NCBI RefSeq assembly: GCF_030445035.2
Contig: NC_080673.1
Coordinates: forward strand, 40,544,365-40,608,364
DNA: 64,000 nucleotides
Direction: 5' to 3'
From: Dasypus novemcinctus
Taxonomy: Eukaryota > Chordata > Mammalia > Cingulata > Dasypodidae
In this document: positions 46,185-57,544 of the stretch, piece after piece
Position numbering within the stretch: position 1 is the first letter of the stretch
How the letters are laid out: each line of letters starts with the position of its first letter
Program-made: the position numbers and the translations under genes
The notes under the pieces: model-generated
The model's database searches: none
What the model saw: the letters and a program-made list of their open reading frames with translations, nothing else
Told to the model about the DNA's origin: nothing

Positions 46185-47430
46185 ACATTGGTGTAATCAT
46201 ATGAGAGCAGAATAATGAAACTAATGAGTGATATGATGAAAATGTAGAGTTGGGAGTCATTTTCAAAGTTTTTTTGGATTCCCATGGGTACTGATGAGTG
46301 TGAAAAATGGGTTATGTATTAACACTTAGAGGAAAAATCTATGTTAATGTAAGCAAAGATACAGTAAAACTCTAAAGTAGATGATTTAGAAATGGATAAT
46401 GTTTTAAAATTAAAAAGGGAGAATCAGTCTTTAAACATGGCTACCAGTATAGTCTCATGGCATATGATTCTGTAATTTTGAAACAACAGTCTTTTCATAG
46501 GGAATATAGGTCTCTTGAGATTAAGTCCAGGAGGTTATATAGAATTTCACTGTTAAGGAATTTATTAATGAAAGGACAGATTCATATTTTTAAAGTTTGT
46601 CTTGAATTATTATTATCCTAAGTTTGGTTTTAGTATGATGAAGTGGGGTTAAAAATAGCTGGCAGAGAAGGCTGCTTCCCCTTTTCACAGTTGATGTAAG
46701 TCTTTGTGTCCCATGTAATGGAGGAGCTATCCCTGTGTTGGCACAGCAGTACTGCAAATGCGTTTTTTTAAAAAAAATTATTTAATTTTAAGCCTTTAAT
46801 AAAAAACACACTATTAACTTGGCAGTTAAAAAGAAATAAGATGTCTTTGAAGCATCAGACACTGGAAGACTCTCTTGTGAAGTCTGTACCTAATGTGGTC
46901 TAACAAGGATTAAGGATTGTGAGGTAGGGAAAATTTATCCACACTTCTTTGTGCTCTTTAGTTCAAATTCAGCACTTTCATAGTAATGTCTTTGGTCTTT
47001 TCAAAAGAGTGAATTTTCCAATGGCAGGACCCTCTGGGAAAGAGATGTTTAGATAGAGAGATCTATCCAGGAGCAGGACTATATGCTATGTGGTTCCCCT
47101 CTCCTTTCACCCTCTGCTTTCCACTGACATTTTTTATGTAGGTGAAAACATGTTTAGATGAACTTTAAAAGGCAGCCTTTTAGGGTTAACATGATTTATT
47201 AGTGAAGACAGTGGAAGGGTGGGACCCTGTGGTAGTAGGGGGTGATAGTCTCTTCTGCTTTTTCTTGGATTTGGTACCGATAGGGAATGATTAGAGGGCC
47301 TTGAGGGTGTGTTTGTATTTTAACATTAAATGACCCAAAAGCCCATGACTAGGTTAGCAGCAGCCCAATTCATTGTGTTCTGAAGATGGTGTTTGGGAGA
47401 AGTCTTGTGCCTCTGATATCTAATTGTGTA
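46185..47430. other. No recognisable gene
   Basis: AT-rich, one T7A8 tract near 46765. No exon, RNA gene or repeat assigned. Confidence 0.45.
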
Positions 47431-47433
47431 TAT

Positions 47434-47856
47434 CAGAGGTCCACAGGCTTTTTTGGTAAAGGGCCAGGCAGTAAGTATTAGGCCATGAGGGCTATGTGGT
47501 CTCTGTTGCAACTACTCAGTTCTGCTGTTGTAGCGTGAAGGCAGCCATAGACAATATGTAAAGGGAATGAGTGTGGCTGTGTTTCATTAAAATTTCTTAA
47601 ATAAAAATGAGTGGGGAAGCAGATATAGCTCAAGCAGCTGGGTGCCTGCCTACCACACGGAAGGTCCTGAGTTTGGTTTCTGGTGCCTTCTGAAAAAAAA
47701 AAAGGAAGACAGGCACACAATGAACAGACACAGAACAGACAGCAAATGCAAATAATGGGGGGGTATGGGGGAGTAATAGAGAAATAAAAAAAAAAACCAG
47801 CACAAAAAACGTGGTAGCCTGGATTTGGCCTTTTGGCTGTAGTTTGTGGACCCGTG
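47434..47856 (+). mobile_element. Non-autonomous hAT-type DNA transposon, split by a SINE
   Basis: Ends are CAGAGGTCCACAGGCTT and, in reverse, CACGGGTCCACAAACT, imperfect terminal inverted repeats. The interior has AAAGGGCCAGGCAGTAAGTA, CTCTGTTGCAACTACTCAGT, TGTAGCGTGAAGGCAGCCAT and GGATTTGGCCTTTTGGC. Eight-base flanks GTGTATAT / GTATAGAT match at six positions, fitting a hAT duplication. I recognise the family (consensus start CAGGGGTCGGCAAAC) as an old mammalian Charlie-type MITE. The SINE interrupts it at 47612. Confidence 0.82.
47612..47796 (+). mobile_element. tRNA SINE with short tail module
   Basis: Head GGGGAAGCAGATATAGCTCA, ACCACACGGAAGGTCCTGAG, GGTTTCTGGTGCC, then directly the tail module CACAATGAACAGACACAGAA...GGGGGAGTAATAGAGAAATA and poly(A). 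It lacks the GC-rich body, so it is intermediate between head-only and long copies. Confidence 0.85.
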
Positions 47857-47859
47857 GTA

Positions 47860-50140
47860 TAGATAACTGCCAAATCCACCAACATATGGTTTGAGCTTCA
47901 TTCCATTACAAAGCTGGAATTGGCTATTTTAGGTTGTTCCTTTTTTCCTGGTGACTGTCTTAAAATGATTCTTCATGAGACATAGAGTCTACTGGTTCAA
48001 AATACTTTTGCCCTCATAGTGATGGAAACTATGGCTTGAGGAGTTAAAGGGAGCAGTCCCATCTATAAAGGTATGCAGCTAAAAGAAAAAAAACAAACAA
48101 ACCAGGGACTACTTAAATTTCTTATTAAAAAATACAATAAGTGGCTTATAGTGATATCCTGGTTTTGTATCATGGCCAAAAGTAGCTTATGGCTATAATT
48201 TTTAAAGTTCTGAAAATTAGAAATGTTTATAGTTGATATGAAGAAGATGAAAATATTAGTCAAATTATAAGGACATTGAGGTTGTTGGATACTTCTACCT
48301 CTTAAAGTCTTAATCTCTTATAATGATTTTTTTCAGTATGTAGAATTAATTAGACTTTCAATGTCTTCTACTAAGATATAATATTGGAAATTTTTAAAAA
48401 CAAGTCATTTTCATTTAAATGTGTACATTAAAAAGAATTGCTATTTTAAGGGTAAATATAGCATGGTTTAATTTATTTCCTAGGTGAAGCTATCTCAAAT
48501 GTGTTTAGAAAGGATATTTCATTTTGTGCAATTTACATTACAGCAAAGATCAAAACTTTATTTGCCACCAAGTTACCTGGATAGGATGATGGTGTATTTT
48601 ATCTTAGTTTCATAAATCTTAATTTATGTTAGGATTTCACTCTTTATGGCAGGGGAGGGGTTACTCTTGTGATAGGTTACCACTTCTTAGTTTTAAATCT
48701 GCTTTTACTCGATCTAATATTTCTACATGTATAACTTGTGCCTCAATTCTTTCTCCTCCTTTTAAAAAGAGTATAGAATCTGGTAGTTTTAGTATGCCTT
48801 TTAGAAGGTCACTGTAAAGTTGCTTTCCTATTCACTAGGTGGGGAATCTCTCCTTGTCCTTTTTAAAATATTCCTTTTAATTTTTGCATTTTCTTGTAAT
48901 TGTACTGTTGCCTCAATCCTAATTTCAGTTAGGAGTGGAGGCAAGTTAAAAGACACAGGTGTTCACCTCAGATTTGCAAAACTCCAAGTAGAATTATTCT
49001 ACATTGGTGACACTCTCAGTGAACAAGGGATAGGGAATGGTTCTTTTGCATAGCTGAATTGTCATTACAAACAGCAAAGTTGCTTTCAAATAATGAACTC
49101 TTACTATTAAACTTCTATTTTGAATCTTTTTCCAAGTATAAAATCAGTCTGCCTTATACCTAATGTATTTTAAAATTTTTGCTACTTTCTTATGATACCT
49201 TTCACAGCATGTTTTAATAGAGTGTATTTTCTGAATGTATATGACGTTATTTCAACACTGTGGGACTTATATTTTCTAGTAATTATACCTCTGCACAGAA
49301 ATGTATTCAGTATTTTCTTGTATACCTTCAGAATTGTGAAATATTTGAGGAGACATCTGCAGTTTTCACTGAGTACTTGACTTGGATATTAGAATGACAA
49401 ACTAATGTTTAACAAAGTTTTTCTAAAACATTCCTTTAAAATTTCTGATTCACAGTTAATTTCCCTAAAACATTAAGCCAGTAGAAGAAAATATAATGAG
49501 AACCAATATTTGTAGTATTATCTTGCCGTAAGGGAATTGAAAAATAAAAATAAACAAAAGTGCACAGCACACCTTTATTGCTTGAGTATCTTATCTTTGG
49601 CTCTTCCCTGTCAGACCTAAAGGACAGCTAACAGATTGGATATTGTTTGGTTTTTGTTGCTATGCCATGCTGCCTCTGTACTTTATTTCCAGCTGAAAGA
49701 TAGCTACTGTAAATCTGGGTGGCTTTAGGAAGGAGGTAGCATGTTTTCTGTGTGTGTACCTGGTGTGCTGTGCTGTGTGCTCTTTTCTGCATGACTGCCT
49801 AGGAAGTTAGGAAATACTACTGAAACCTTTTATAAGATAGTGTAAAATATTTGTAATTTTTCTAAGAAAATTCTGATTTGATTGACAAGTCAAAAAGTGA
49901 TGTTTTTAGTTAACATCATAACAGATGCAGCACATGTAAAGATGCATTCGTTCCTTACAGACAGACCCATTCACTTTACCTTCCCTCCAACAGCATAACC
50001 ATTGGATAAGATACGATGTTTCTTCTGTGTTTTTTCATCCTGTAGAATCTTGAATGAACCCATCAACAAATACTCTCAGTGTCACCTATGAAGTCTGAAG
50101 GCAAATTGCTGGTTTATTTTGGGAAGATTCCTTTTTAGAT
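47860..50140. other. Repeat-poor interval, no recognisable gene
   Basis: No SINE, LINE or exon I can name. Would be intronic if the 42-43 kb exon is real on the plus strand. Confidence 0.45.
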
Positions 50141-50142
50141 GG

Positions 50143-50622
50143 TGTATTAGTTTCCTGGGACTGTAACAAATTACCACAAATTCGGTGATTCTCAAAACAA
50201 CAGAAATTTATTCTTTTGCAGTTCTGGAGGCTAGAAATCCAAAATTAAGGTGTCAGCAGGGATGTGCTCCCTTTGAAGGCTGTAGGAAAGAATCCTTTCT
50301 TGTTTCTTCCTACCCTCTGGTGACTCTGGGCAATCCTTGGTGTTTTAGCTTGTATATACGTCATGGAATAATCTGTGACTCCATTGTCACATGGCTGACT
50401 TCTTTGTATTTATGTCTCTGTGTGTTCTTGCTGCTTAGGACACTAGTCATTGGATTTAGGGCCCACCTTAGTATGTCAAGTTTGAGTATGTCCCAGTTTG
50501 AGAAATCATCTTAACTTGATTACATTAGCAAAGACCCCATTTCCGAATGAGGTCACATTCACAGATACCAGGAGTTAGGGTTTGAACATATCTTCTTGGG
50601 AGAGACAGTTCGACCCACTACA
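50143..50622 (-). mobile_element. MaLR-type (MLT1/MST-like) solo LTR, antisense
   Basis: Begins TGTATTAGTTTCCTGGGACT, includes AAACAACAGAAATTTATTC, CAGTTCTGGAGGCTAGAAAT, CACTAGTCATTGGATTTAGG and AAGACCCCATTTCCGAATGA, and ends CGACCCACTACA. This is the usual antisense wording of an old mammalian MaLR LTR. Flanks GATGG / GATGA match at four of five. The 109-codon frame is LTR. Confidence 0.85.
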
Positions 50623-50799
50623 GATGACATGTTTTCTAGGGCGGTGCAAGGGGTAACATACCTTTCATAACGTTTTATAGCTCTAACAAGGAGTTAGTTC
50701 ACTAAAAACAGTGGTAATTTATAACTACCTAATGGTTGAAAATGTCCTTAAGAGGAGCCAGCAACAGACTGCTAATTCATTTCTCATCTATCAGATAAA

Positions 50800-51030
50800 A
50801 TACTGTGGAGGCAGAAGACTCATCAGTTACGTAGGCAGTGCATTTCTTAGCTACATGGCCTTGGACAAGGTACTTATCCTTCTCTAATATTGGTTTTATC
50901 ATGTATTGATGGGAAAAACGTCCTTCACAGGGTTATTGTTAAGATTAAATAGGTAATACAAACATATGTGAAGCTCTTACTCTCATGCCTTGCACACGGT
51001 ATATGATCCATTATTGTTACATGTGCTGGA
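50800..51030 (+). repeat. MIR SINE, sense
   Basis: TACATGGCCTTGGACAAGGT, ACAGGGTTATTGTTAAGATT and ATGCCTTGCACACGGTATAT fit MIR. Confidence 0.8.
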
Positions 51031-51034
51031 CAAA

Positions 51035-52735
51035 AGCTAAAGAAAGGTTTTTTAACGTCCAGCATTTAAATTCAGTACATGAGTTTGACAAATAATACTA
51101 AAGTAATTCTGTAGTATTATTAAAAATTTCTGAACTTGTGTATGAGTCATTAACACTTTATTTAACAGTCTTAGAAACTAGAGAAATGGCAGAACTGCTG
51201 TGCTTATTATTTGTAGAAAAGAAGACTGATTTGAACATATTGGAAAGACCTTAGTTGGTTTTCTAATAGTGCTTGAATCTGAAGAGAGGTTTTTTTCTTT
51301 TTAAATAATTAATGAAAATGACTGAGTTGTCTGTTTAGAAATAATAGGACAACTATTATTTCAGTATCAGCTCTTTTAACTGTCCATCTTTTTAGCCTTT
51401 GGGAATAAAAAGCTTTAAAAAATCATGAGTAAGTATAAGAAAAGTTTTATCAGAATGGTTACATCTCAAATTAAGAGAAAATGAAATTTTGTTTATGTTA
51501 TTCTATTTTAACTACTTGATTTTTGTTTTTTGCTTTTCCTAAAATGATTACTTTCATATTTCCTTTTTTTGGGCATCTTAATCTTTTTCTATTTGGAAAA
51601 TATTTCCATTTTGAAAGGCTGAAGAGTGCCTGTATAATCTTTATTTAATAGTAATTGTATATCTAAGATAAATATTTGAAAAAACCTAAAGGCAGGAGGA
51701 AAAGATTAAGATACATTTTTTTTAGCACTGATTATCTTGCCAGTTCTTTTCCTCATGCTTTATAATTTCTTCTAAGTTGAGCTTGCGTTGTATTTTGGTG
51801 TAAGCGTAGAAATTAGATTGGCATATTTGTCAGTGGATCTCCTGTTAGGTGGTTAATTTAATAAATATTTTAAAAAATATCAGTGTTTTAAATGTTTTTC
51901 TCTATTAGTAGCAACTGTAGTTAAGCTTGGGGTTCTTTCCATTTCAGAGTTTTTCAAAAAGAATTTTGTCATTATGATAAATTCATAATGGATAAATGAG
52001 AAGAGGGGCATATTCTCTCTAGCTTGTTTGATTTCTTCCTGCTTGTTTATTATGTATATAACTTATTATGTGTGTGTTTAATAGCAGTATGTACTCAAAT
52101 ATTTGGATCATCAGTTTTCTTCTCTATGATTGGTGCTCTCTTTAGCTGCTATGTGAATTTGTTAATATAAACTTTGAATGCTATTATAATGAATGGGGCA
52201 ACTTATTCTCTTGAGTATTACACACATGGAATTTTCTTTTATTAGGGAAATATTAAAAATTTTCCTACTAGATTTAGAAACTTAGAACAGGAAAACAAAA
52301 TTTCAGATTTTTAATAAAGGCATTCTCAAAGGAGAGGAGAGATGGGTTTCCAGAGGCTTGGGAGAGAGATTCAGAGCAGAGGAGGGAGAGAAGACACCAG
52401 GGAAAATGGCTCCAGAAATTTTGAGGTTTGCCTTAGTCAGAGGCTATAACCTGTTATTTCTTTGGTTTGTTATCTACCACCAAATATTGATTAGGTGGTT
52501 GGCTCTTGTTCCTAGTTTTTCATATCTAGACTCTTTAAACCAAGCAAAATTTTATTCTGGAAATGGCATAAACTGTGTGTTCTAGGATGGGATTGTAAAC
52601 TACCTACTGAGAGAAGGGATGGACAAAGAGCTTTTACTATATTGGATTAGAAAAAAATTGTTTTTGTTTTTCTTTGTTGCCACATTCCCCTAGTTTGGTC
52701 TAGGAGGGATACTTGTAATTCTATATGTGACATAA
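51035..52735. other. Repeat-poor, no recognisable gene
   Basis: AT-rich sequence with no clear mobile element; the 75-codon frame at 52358-52585 lacks support. Confidence 0.45.
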
Positions 52736-52739
52736 CAGT

Positions 52740-52974
52740 TGAAAGGGAAACTTTGGAGTAAATAGACCCAGTTTCCAGCTTGGTTGCTTTGTAACCCTGT
52801 GCAAGTTATTAATTCTAAGTGTGTTTCTTAAAAAACCGGGATGATAATGATAAGAGTACCTACCTCCATTATAGGGTAATTATGAGGACTGAATAAGCAT
52901 GTAAAGCATGTAAGCTTTTAGCACAGTGTATGGCTCAGAGTAAGCACTCAGTAAATGTTAGCTGCAGCAATAAT
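52740..52974 (+). repeat. MIR SINE, sense
   Basis: TTGTAACCCTGTGCAAGTTA, ACCGGGATGATAATGATAAG, GGGTAATTATGAGGACTGAA, AGAGTAAGCACTCAGTAAAT. Confidence 0.88.
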
Positions 52975-52986
52975 AATAAGGAAATA

Positions 52987-53370
52987 GGGAAACGGACTTT
53001 GGCCCAGTGGTTAGGGCGTCCGTCTACCATATGGGAGGTCCGCGGTTCAAACCCCGGGCCTCCTTGACCCGTGTGGAGCTGGCCATGTGCAGTGCTGATG
53101 CGCGCAAGGAGTGCCGTGCCACGCAAGGGTGTCCCCCGCGTGGGGGAGCCCCACGCGCAAGGAGTGCGCCCGTGAGGAAAGCCGCCCAGCGTGAAAAGAA
53201 AGTGCAGCCTGCCCAGGAATGGCGCCGCCCACACTTCCTGTGCCGCTGACGACAACAGAAGCGGACAAAGAAACAAAAAGCAGACAAAGAAACAAGACGC
53301 AGCAAATAGACACCAAGAACAGACAACCAGGGGAGGGGGGGAAATTAATTAAATAAATCTTTAAAAAAAA
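52987..53370 (+). mobile_element. DAS-type tRNA SINE, well preserved
   Basis: Head GGGAAACGGACTTTGGCCCA, B box GGTTCAAACCCCGGG, CpG-rich body with GCGCGCAAGGAGTGCCGTGC and CGCGCAAGGAGTGCGCCC, tail TTAATTAAATAAATCTTTAAAA. A 12-base duplication AATAAGGAAATA flanks it (52975-52986, 53371-53382). Intact CpGs imply a young copy. One frame-like 113-codon minus ORF is a shadow. Confidence 0.97.
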
Positions 53371-53557
53371 AATAAGGAAATATTACAGTATTAAGTTTTG
53401 GTTATTTCTCTGAGGTTGCTGGCTTATTGAGTGCTGAAGGCAATTGTAATATTTACTCCTGAATGTGTCACCATTTTGAATACTGCCTTTATTTTGCAGC
53501 AGATACTTACTGAACACTGACTGTGATCAAAACAGGTAAAAATCACTGCCTGTTTTC

Positions 53558-53921
53558 TTTTAAACTTTATTTACATTTTAGTTATTTATTTTAATGTATT
53601 CCCCACCCCTCCCCAGAGGGTTCTCTTGTCTGTCTGCTTGCTTTCTCCAGGAGGCACTGGGAACTGAACCTGGGACCTCCCATATGGGAGGTGAATGCCC
53701 AACTGCCTAAGCCACACCTGCTCCCCACAGGCTGTAGTATCTGCTGGCTTTGTAGCACCTGCGTGTTTAGGTGTCTGCTCATTGCTGCAGGTGTGGCATC
53801 TGCCTCTCATTGTGGAGGGGTGTGGGAGTCTGTCTGTCCTCCCTAGGAGACACTGGAACCTGACCCCAGAACCTCCCATGGGTAGGCAGGAGTTTAGTGA
53901 CTTGAGTCACATCTGCACCCC
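53558..53921 (-). mobile_element. Dimeric tRNA SINE, antisense
   Basis: Two heads in reverse: AGGCACTGGGAACTGAACCTGG...CCTAAGCCACACCTGCTCCC (53652-53726), and GAGACACTGGAACCTGACCC...CTTGAGTCACATCTGCACCC (53848-53920). They are joined by a spacer GGCTGTAGTATCTGCTGGC shared with 28861-29170. Target duplication unclear. Confidence 0.8.
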
Positions 53922-54201
53922 TCTCTGCCCTCTTGAAACTTACTTTTCTATTGGGGGAGACAGACAGTTCACAGAGTAAAGCAAAGCAGATTATATATCA
54001 CTCATCATATAAAATTTGGCTCTTGAACTTTGTGTATCTAAGTTTCTGTTAACCAACACTACCAATAATCACCCTTAAGTCTTTTGTTGTTGTTATTCCT
54101 GTTGCTGTGATTGAGAGTGTTAGGTGGTAGAAGCACCCTAAAAGGGTAGAATTGGCCTTTTGAGAATTCATTTTTTGCAGCTACAGCTCAACCCTAGTTT
54201 T

Positions 54202-54615
54202 TAATTTTTTTTAAAGATTTATTTTATTTATTTCTCTCCCCTTCCCCCCGCCCCCGCCCCGCCCCAGTTGTCTGTTCTCATGTCCATTTGCTGTGTGTTC
54301 TTTTTGTTCGCTTCTGCTGTTGTCAGCGGCACGGGAATCTGTGTTTCTTTTTCTGTTGTGTCATCTTGTTGTGTCAGCTCTCTGTGTGTGTGGCACCACT
54401 TCTGGGCAGACTGCACTTTTTTTGTGCTGGGCGGCTCTCTTTATGGGGCGCACTCCTTGCGCGTGGGGCTCCCCTATGCGGGGGACACCCCTGCGTGGCA
54501 CGGCACTCCTTGCGCGCATCAGCACTGTGCGTGGGCCAGCTCCACACGGGTCAAGGAGGCCCGGGGTTTGAACCTCGGACCACCCATGTGGTAGACTGGG
54601 CCAAGTCTGCTTCCC
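54202..54615 (-). mobile_element. DAS-type tRNA SINE, antisense
   Basis: A 14-base duplication TCAACCCTAGTTTT flanks it (54188-54201, 54616-54629). Long T-rich tail, CCCGCCCCCGCCCCGCCCC expansion near the tail, GC-rich body with both repeats, B-box complement GGTTTGAACC. The A-box side has lost about 15 bases (GGTAGACTGGGCCAAG). The 108-117-codon plus frames are SINE. Confidence 0.96.
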
Positions 54616-54954
54616 TCAACCCTAGTTTTAAAGCAGCATGATATTCTCCATCACTTCCTGACTTATCCTTAAATTGGCTATCTCAAAACTTTCCGTTTAG
54701 GCGCTAAAACTTTGATTTTACCTGTTCACAGAGGCATTGCTACTCTGTTTTTCACCTTTTTTCTTCCAGCTCATTTTTTGAGAAAAGGGATGTTAGATAC
54801 CTCTTTCAAGTAGTCACTGACTAATCTAACTTTAGACTTTTTTTCTCTTATTTTGTATATGTCCCACCTTCTTTGTATATTTAACTTTTTCTCTCTCTCT
54901 CTTTTAAGGTATATTTTTCTTGTCTCTTCAGTTAAATGGTAAACCTTTTTAGGT

Positions 54955-55090
54955 CAGGGGCCACTTTTCTATCCTGAGTCTTAGCTTCCTCGTCTGAAAA
55001 AGAAGATAATATCCACCTCACAGGAATGTTGTGAGATTTCAGAATAATAATATATGAAACTTAATAAATGGTTGTTTCCTTTTCTTCGAA
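54955..55090 (+). repeat. MIR fragment, sense
   Basis: TCTTAGCTTCCTCGTCTGAAAAA then ACCTCACAGGAATGTTGTGA fit the MIR core/3' half. Confidence 0.7.
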
Positions 55091-55264
55091 CCACTTTTGT
55101 TCCTAAGGATGGTGCAGTGTATATAGCAGTGCTCAAAAAATGCTCATTAATTTATCCTGAATTGAGGCTGGCATCTTTTAAATTTAACTTCAACTTGTGT
55201 TGATAATTCTATTTCAAAGATAATGTTAATTTTCAAGTGTCAAATGATAAGTGTTAAGGCATTC

Positions 55265-55510
55265 ATGAAAGATGATACAGTGATTAGGAGCTAGGACTCT
55301 GGAGCCATCATTTCATGACTTCAAATACAGGCTTCCATATTTACCATTTGTGTGACCTTTGGCAAGTTGTAAAATTTTCCCATCTCTGCAGGGGGAAAAT
55401 AATAATCTCCACCTCATGGATACTATGTTGTTAGGAATAAATGAAATAAATGAGAAGCACATAATAGTGCCTGGCACGTAAATAACTCTATATCAGTGTC
55501 AATTTTGCTC
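55265..55510 (+). repeat. MIR SINE, sense
   Basis: ACAGTGATTAGGAGCTAGGA, CTCTGGAGCCATCA, GTGTGACCTTTGGCAAGTTG, AGTGCCTGGCACGTAAATAA; nearly full length. Confidence 0.9.
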
Positions 55511-56216
55511 CTCTGTGCCGCCCTGCCCCGGGTATATTTAGCAATATCTGGAGATTTTTCTTTTTGTATTTATTTAATTAATATATTCATCACAAGGTTT
55601 CAAGAGAGACAACAAAGGAAAAATGAATAATAATAGGAGGCGGGCCAAGATGGCTACAGAGGAGGGTGTTCCAGGAGTCAGTTCTTTCTACAGCACAGTT
55701 AGTAATCAGCCAGAGCTATCTAAATCACCTGTTTGGGGGGCCTAGGACACCAGAAGGGCATCCTGCAACATCCTTGGAAAAATAGAAGGTGGACTGCCCA
55801 TCTGTAGTCAAGATTTGTGAGCAGTGTACTCTATGCCATGGAGGCTGGTGCCCATTCCCTGCTGGCAGGGCAAGATGCCTCAGAAGCTATTTCCTGGCTG
55901 GAGTGGGAAGCCCCATTTCCCAAAAATGGGGGAGAAAGAGATGGTCAGGCACCAACTTTAGCTACTGATTAGTAAATTTGGCTGGCTAAAGTCCAGTCCT
56001 AAGAACAGCTATAGTTTGAACCTGTTCAAGTCAGAAAGAGCCCATGAGCCTTCATTTTAATTCTGCACCTCTTATGAGGGGAAGCAGTGCTGATTGAAAA
56101 ACACAGTGACAGTAGGAACTGGATTCTTTCCACCAGGTCACACTACTGCCCTAGCCTTGAGCTCCAACCTTGCCTCCAGCAATGAGGAAGCTGAGGGAAC
56201 CTGCACTAGTGTCACT

Positions 56217-57010
56217 GGGCAACTGTGGTCACTTTCAGCCAACACAGACTAGACTGTTGGGCTCTCATGTGGCTATGTACCTGCCTCCAGTTGGACAGGA
56301 GCGGGGGCAGTGTTTCTTCAGGATCTCCAGGCAACTTCACATGCTTTTGGACTGCATAGACTAGACTGTTGGACACCTGTGGCTCTGAGTACCCCTTATA
56401 GGATACAAGAGGGGATGGGTTTCTTCAGCCTCTCTGGGCGACCATAGGCGCTTTAGGCCTGCACGTACTATACTGTTGGGACTCCTATGGCTACATCCTT
56501 ATTTCTGACAGGGCAAGAGGAACAGTGTTCCTTCAGCCTCTCTGGGCAACTGCAGCCACTTTCAGCCTGCAAGGACTAGACTGTTTGACACATCTGTAAC
56601 TATATCCCTGCCCCTAACAGGGAGGAGGAGGGAAAGTGCTCTTTCTCAGCCTCTCTGGGCAACTGCAGGCACTTTTGGCCCACACGGATAGGACTGTTAT
56701 ACAAACCTGTGACTCTAACCTGCCCTTGGCAGGGGAGGAGCAGGGACTGGTGCTTTGTTAGTTTATTGGGGCAACTGTGGTCAGTTTTGACCCACATGAC
56801 TTAGTTTACTCCCCATACCTGTGTCTCCATCCCTGACCCAGGCAAGGGGAAGAAGGGGCATGGAGCTTCATCAGTCTCTCCTAGCAACTGCAGACCATGT
56901 TGGCCAGCAAGGCTTGAATTTGTGCATATGGGTGTAGCCCTGTCCCTACCCCTCCTGGCAGGGGTCAGATATGGGAGAAGCTTAATCAGTTCCTGGGGCA
57001 ATGTGAGTAA
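56217..57010 (+). repeat. L1 5' UTR tandem monomers (~111 bp, about 8 units)
   Basis: The anchor GGGCAACTGCAG/GTGG recurs at 56217, 56329, 56436, 56544, 56657, 56769, 56882 and 56996, spacings of 112, 107, 108, 113, 112, 113 and 114. Each unit also carries CACTTT..GCCYRCA, a GACTAGACTGTTGG phrase, a CTGTGRCTMT phrase, CCTGCCC..GGCAGGG, an AGGAG.GGG run and TTCTTCAGCCTCTCTG. Units are diverged from one another. In rodent L1s, similar tandem monomers carry the promoter; the same role here is inference. Confidence 0.85.
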
Positions 57011-57250
57011 CTTCAGCTTTCATGGCCTATAGTGCCAACCGCATCCTCAGCTCCCACTCCTCAGCCAGCAAGGGAGAAAGGGCAGGCAACAGAAAAAATT
57101 CAGATTGGCTAAACATGAGCCACTATAAAATTTCAAAGGAGAGGCTGTAGCCAATCAAGTAGAAAGCCCTAGACCAAAGAGAGAAACTGAGCCCAGAATT
57201 AGTACATAAAGTAAATCAGATGTAGAGACACCAACAAAAAATTACAATCC

Positions 57251-57544
57251 ATGCTAAGAAAAAAGGAAGATATGGCCCAGTCCAAGGAACAAACTAAGCC
57301 TCCAGATGAGATAAAGGAGTTGAGACAACTAATCATAGATGTTCAAACAGATCTCCTTAATAAATTCAGTGGGATGGCTAAAGAGATTAATGATACTAAG
57401 AAGACAGTGGGTGAACACAAAGAAAAATTTGAAAACATACATAGAAAAATAGCAGCTCTTATGGACATTAAAGGCACAACAAATGAAATAAAAAATACGC
57501 TGGAGGCATATAACAGCAGATTTGAAGAGGATGAAACAGCTTGA
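57251..57544 (+). pseudogene. L1 ORF1 remnant, N-terminal coiled-coil part
   Basis: A 97-codon frame from ATG to the stop right after a GAAACAGCTTGA junction. ORF1 protein is the L1 RNA-binding chaperone that trimerises through a coiled coil. The visible part is charged, with heptad-like hydrophobic spacing (IKELRQLIIDVQTDLL, then KEINDTKKTVGEH, FENIHRKIAAL), fitting the coiled-coil segment. The RNA-recognition and C-terminal domains are absent. The stop coincides with the deletion that joins ORF1 to ORF2 sequence. It is the longest clean L1 frame in the element. Confidence 0.85.

Noticed and set aside
56217-57010. Satellite array or independent minisatellite
   Set aside because: The repeats lie precisely within the L1 5' UTR between its canonical start and ORF1, so they are better explained as L1 monomers.
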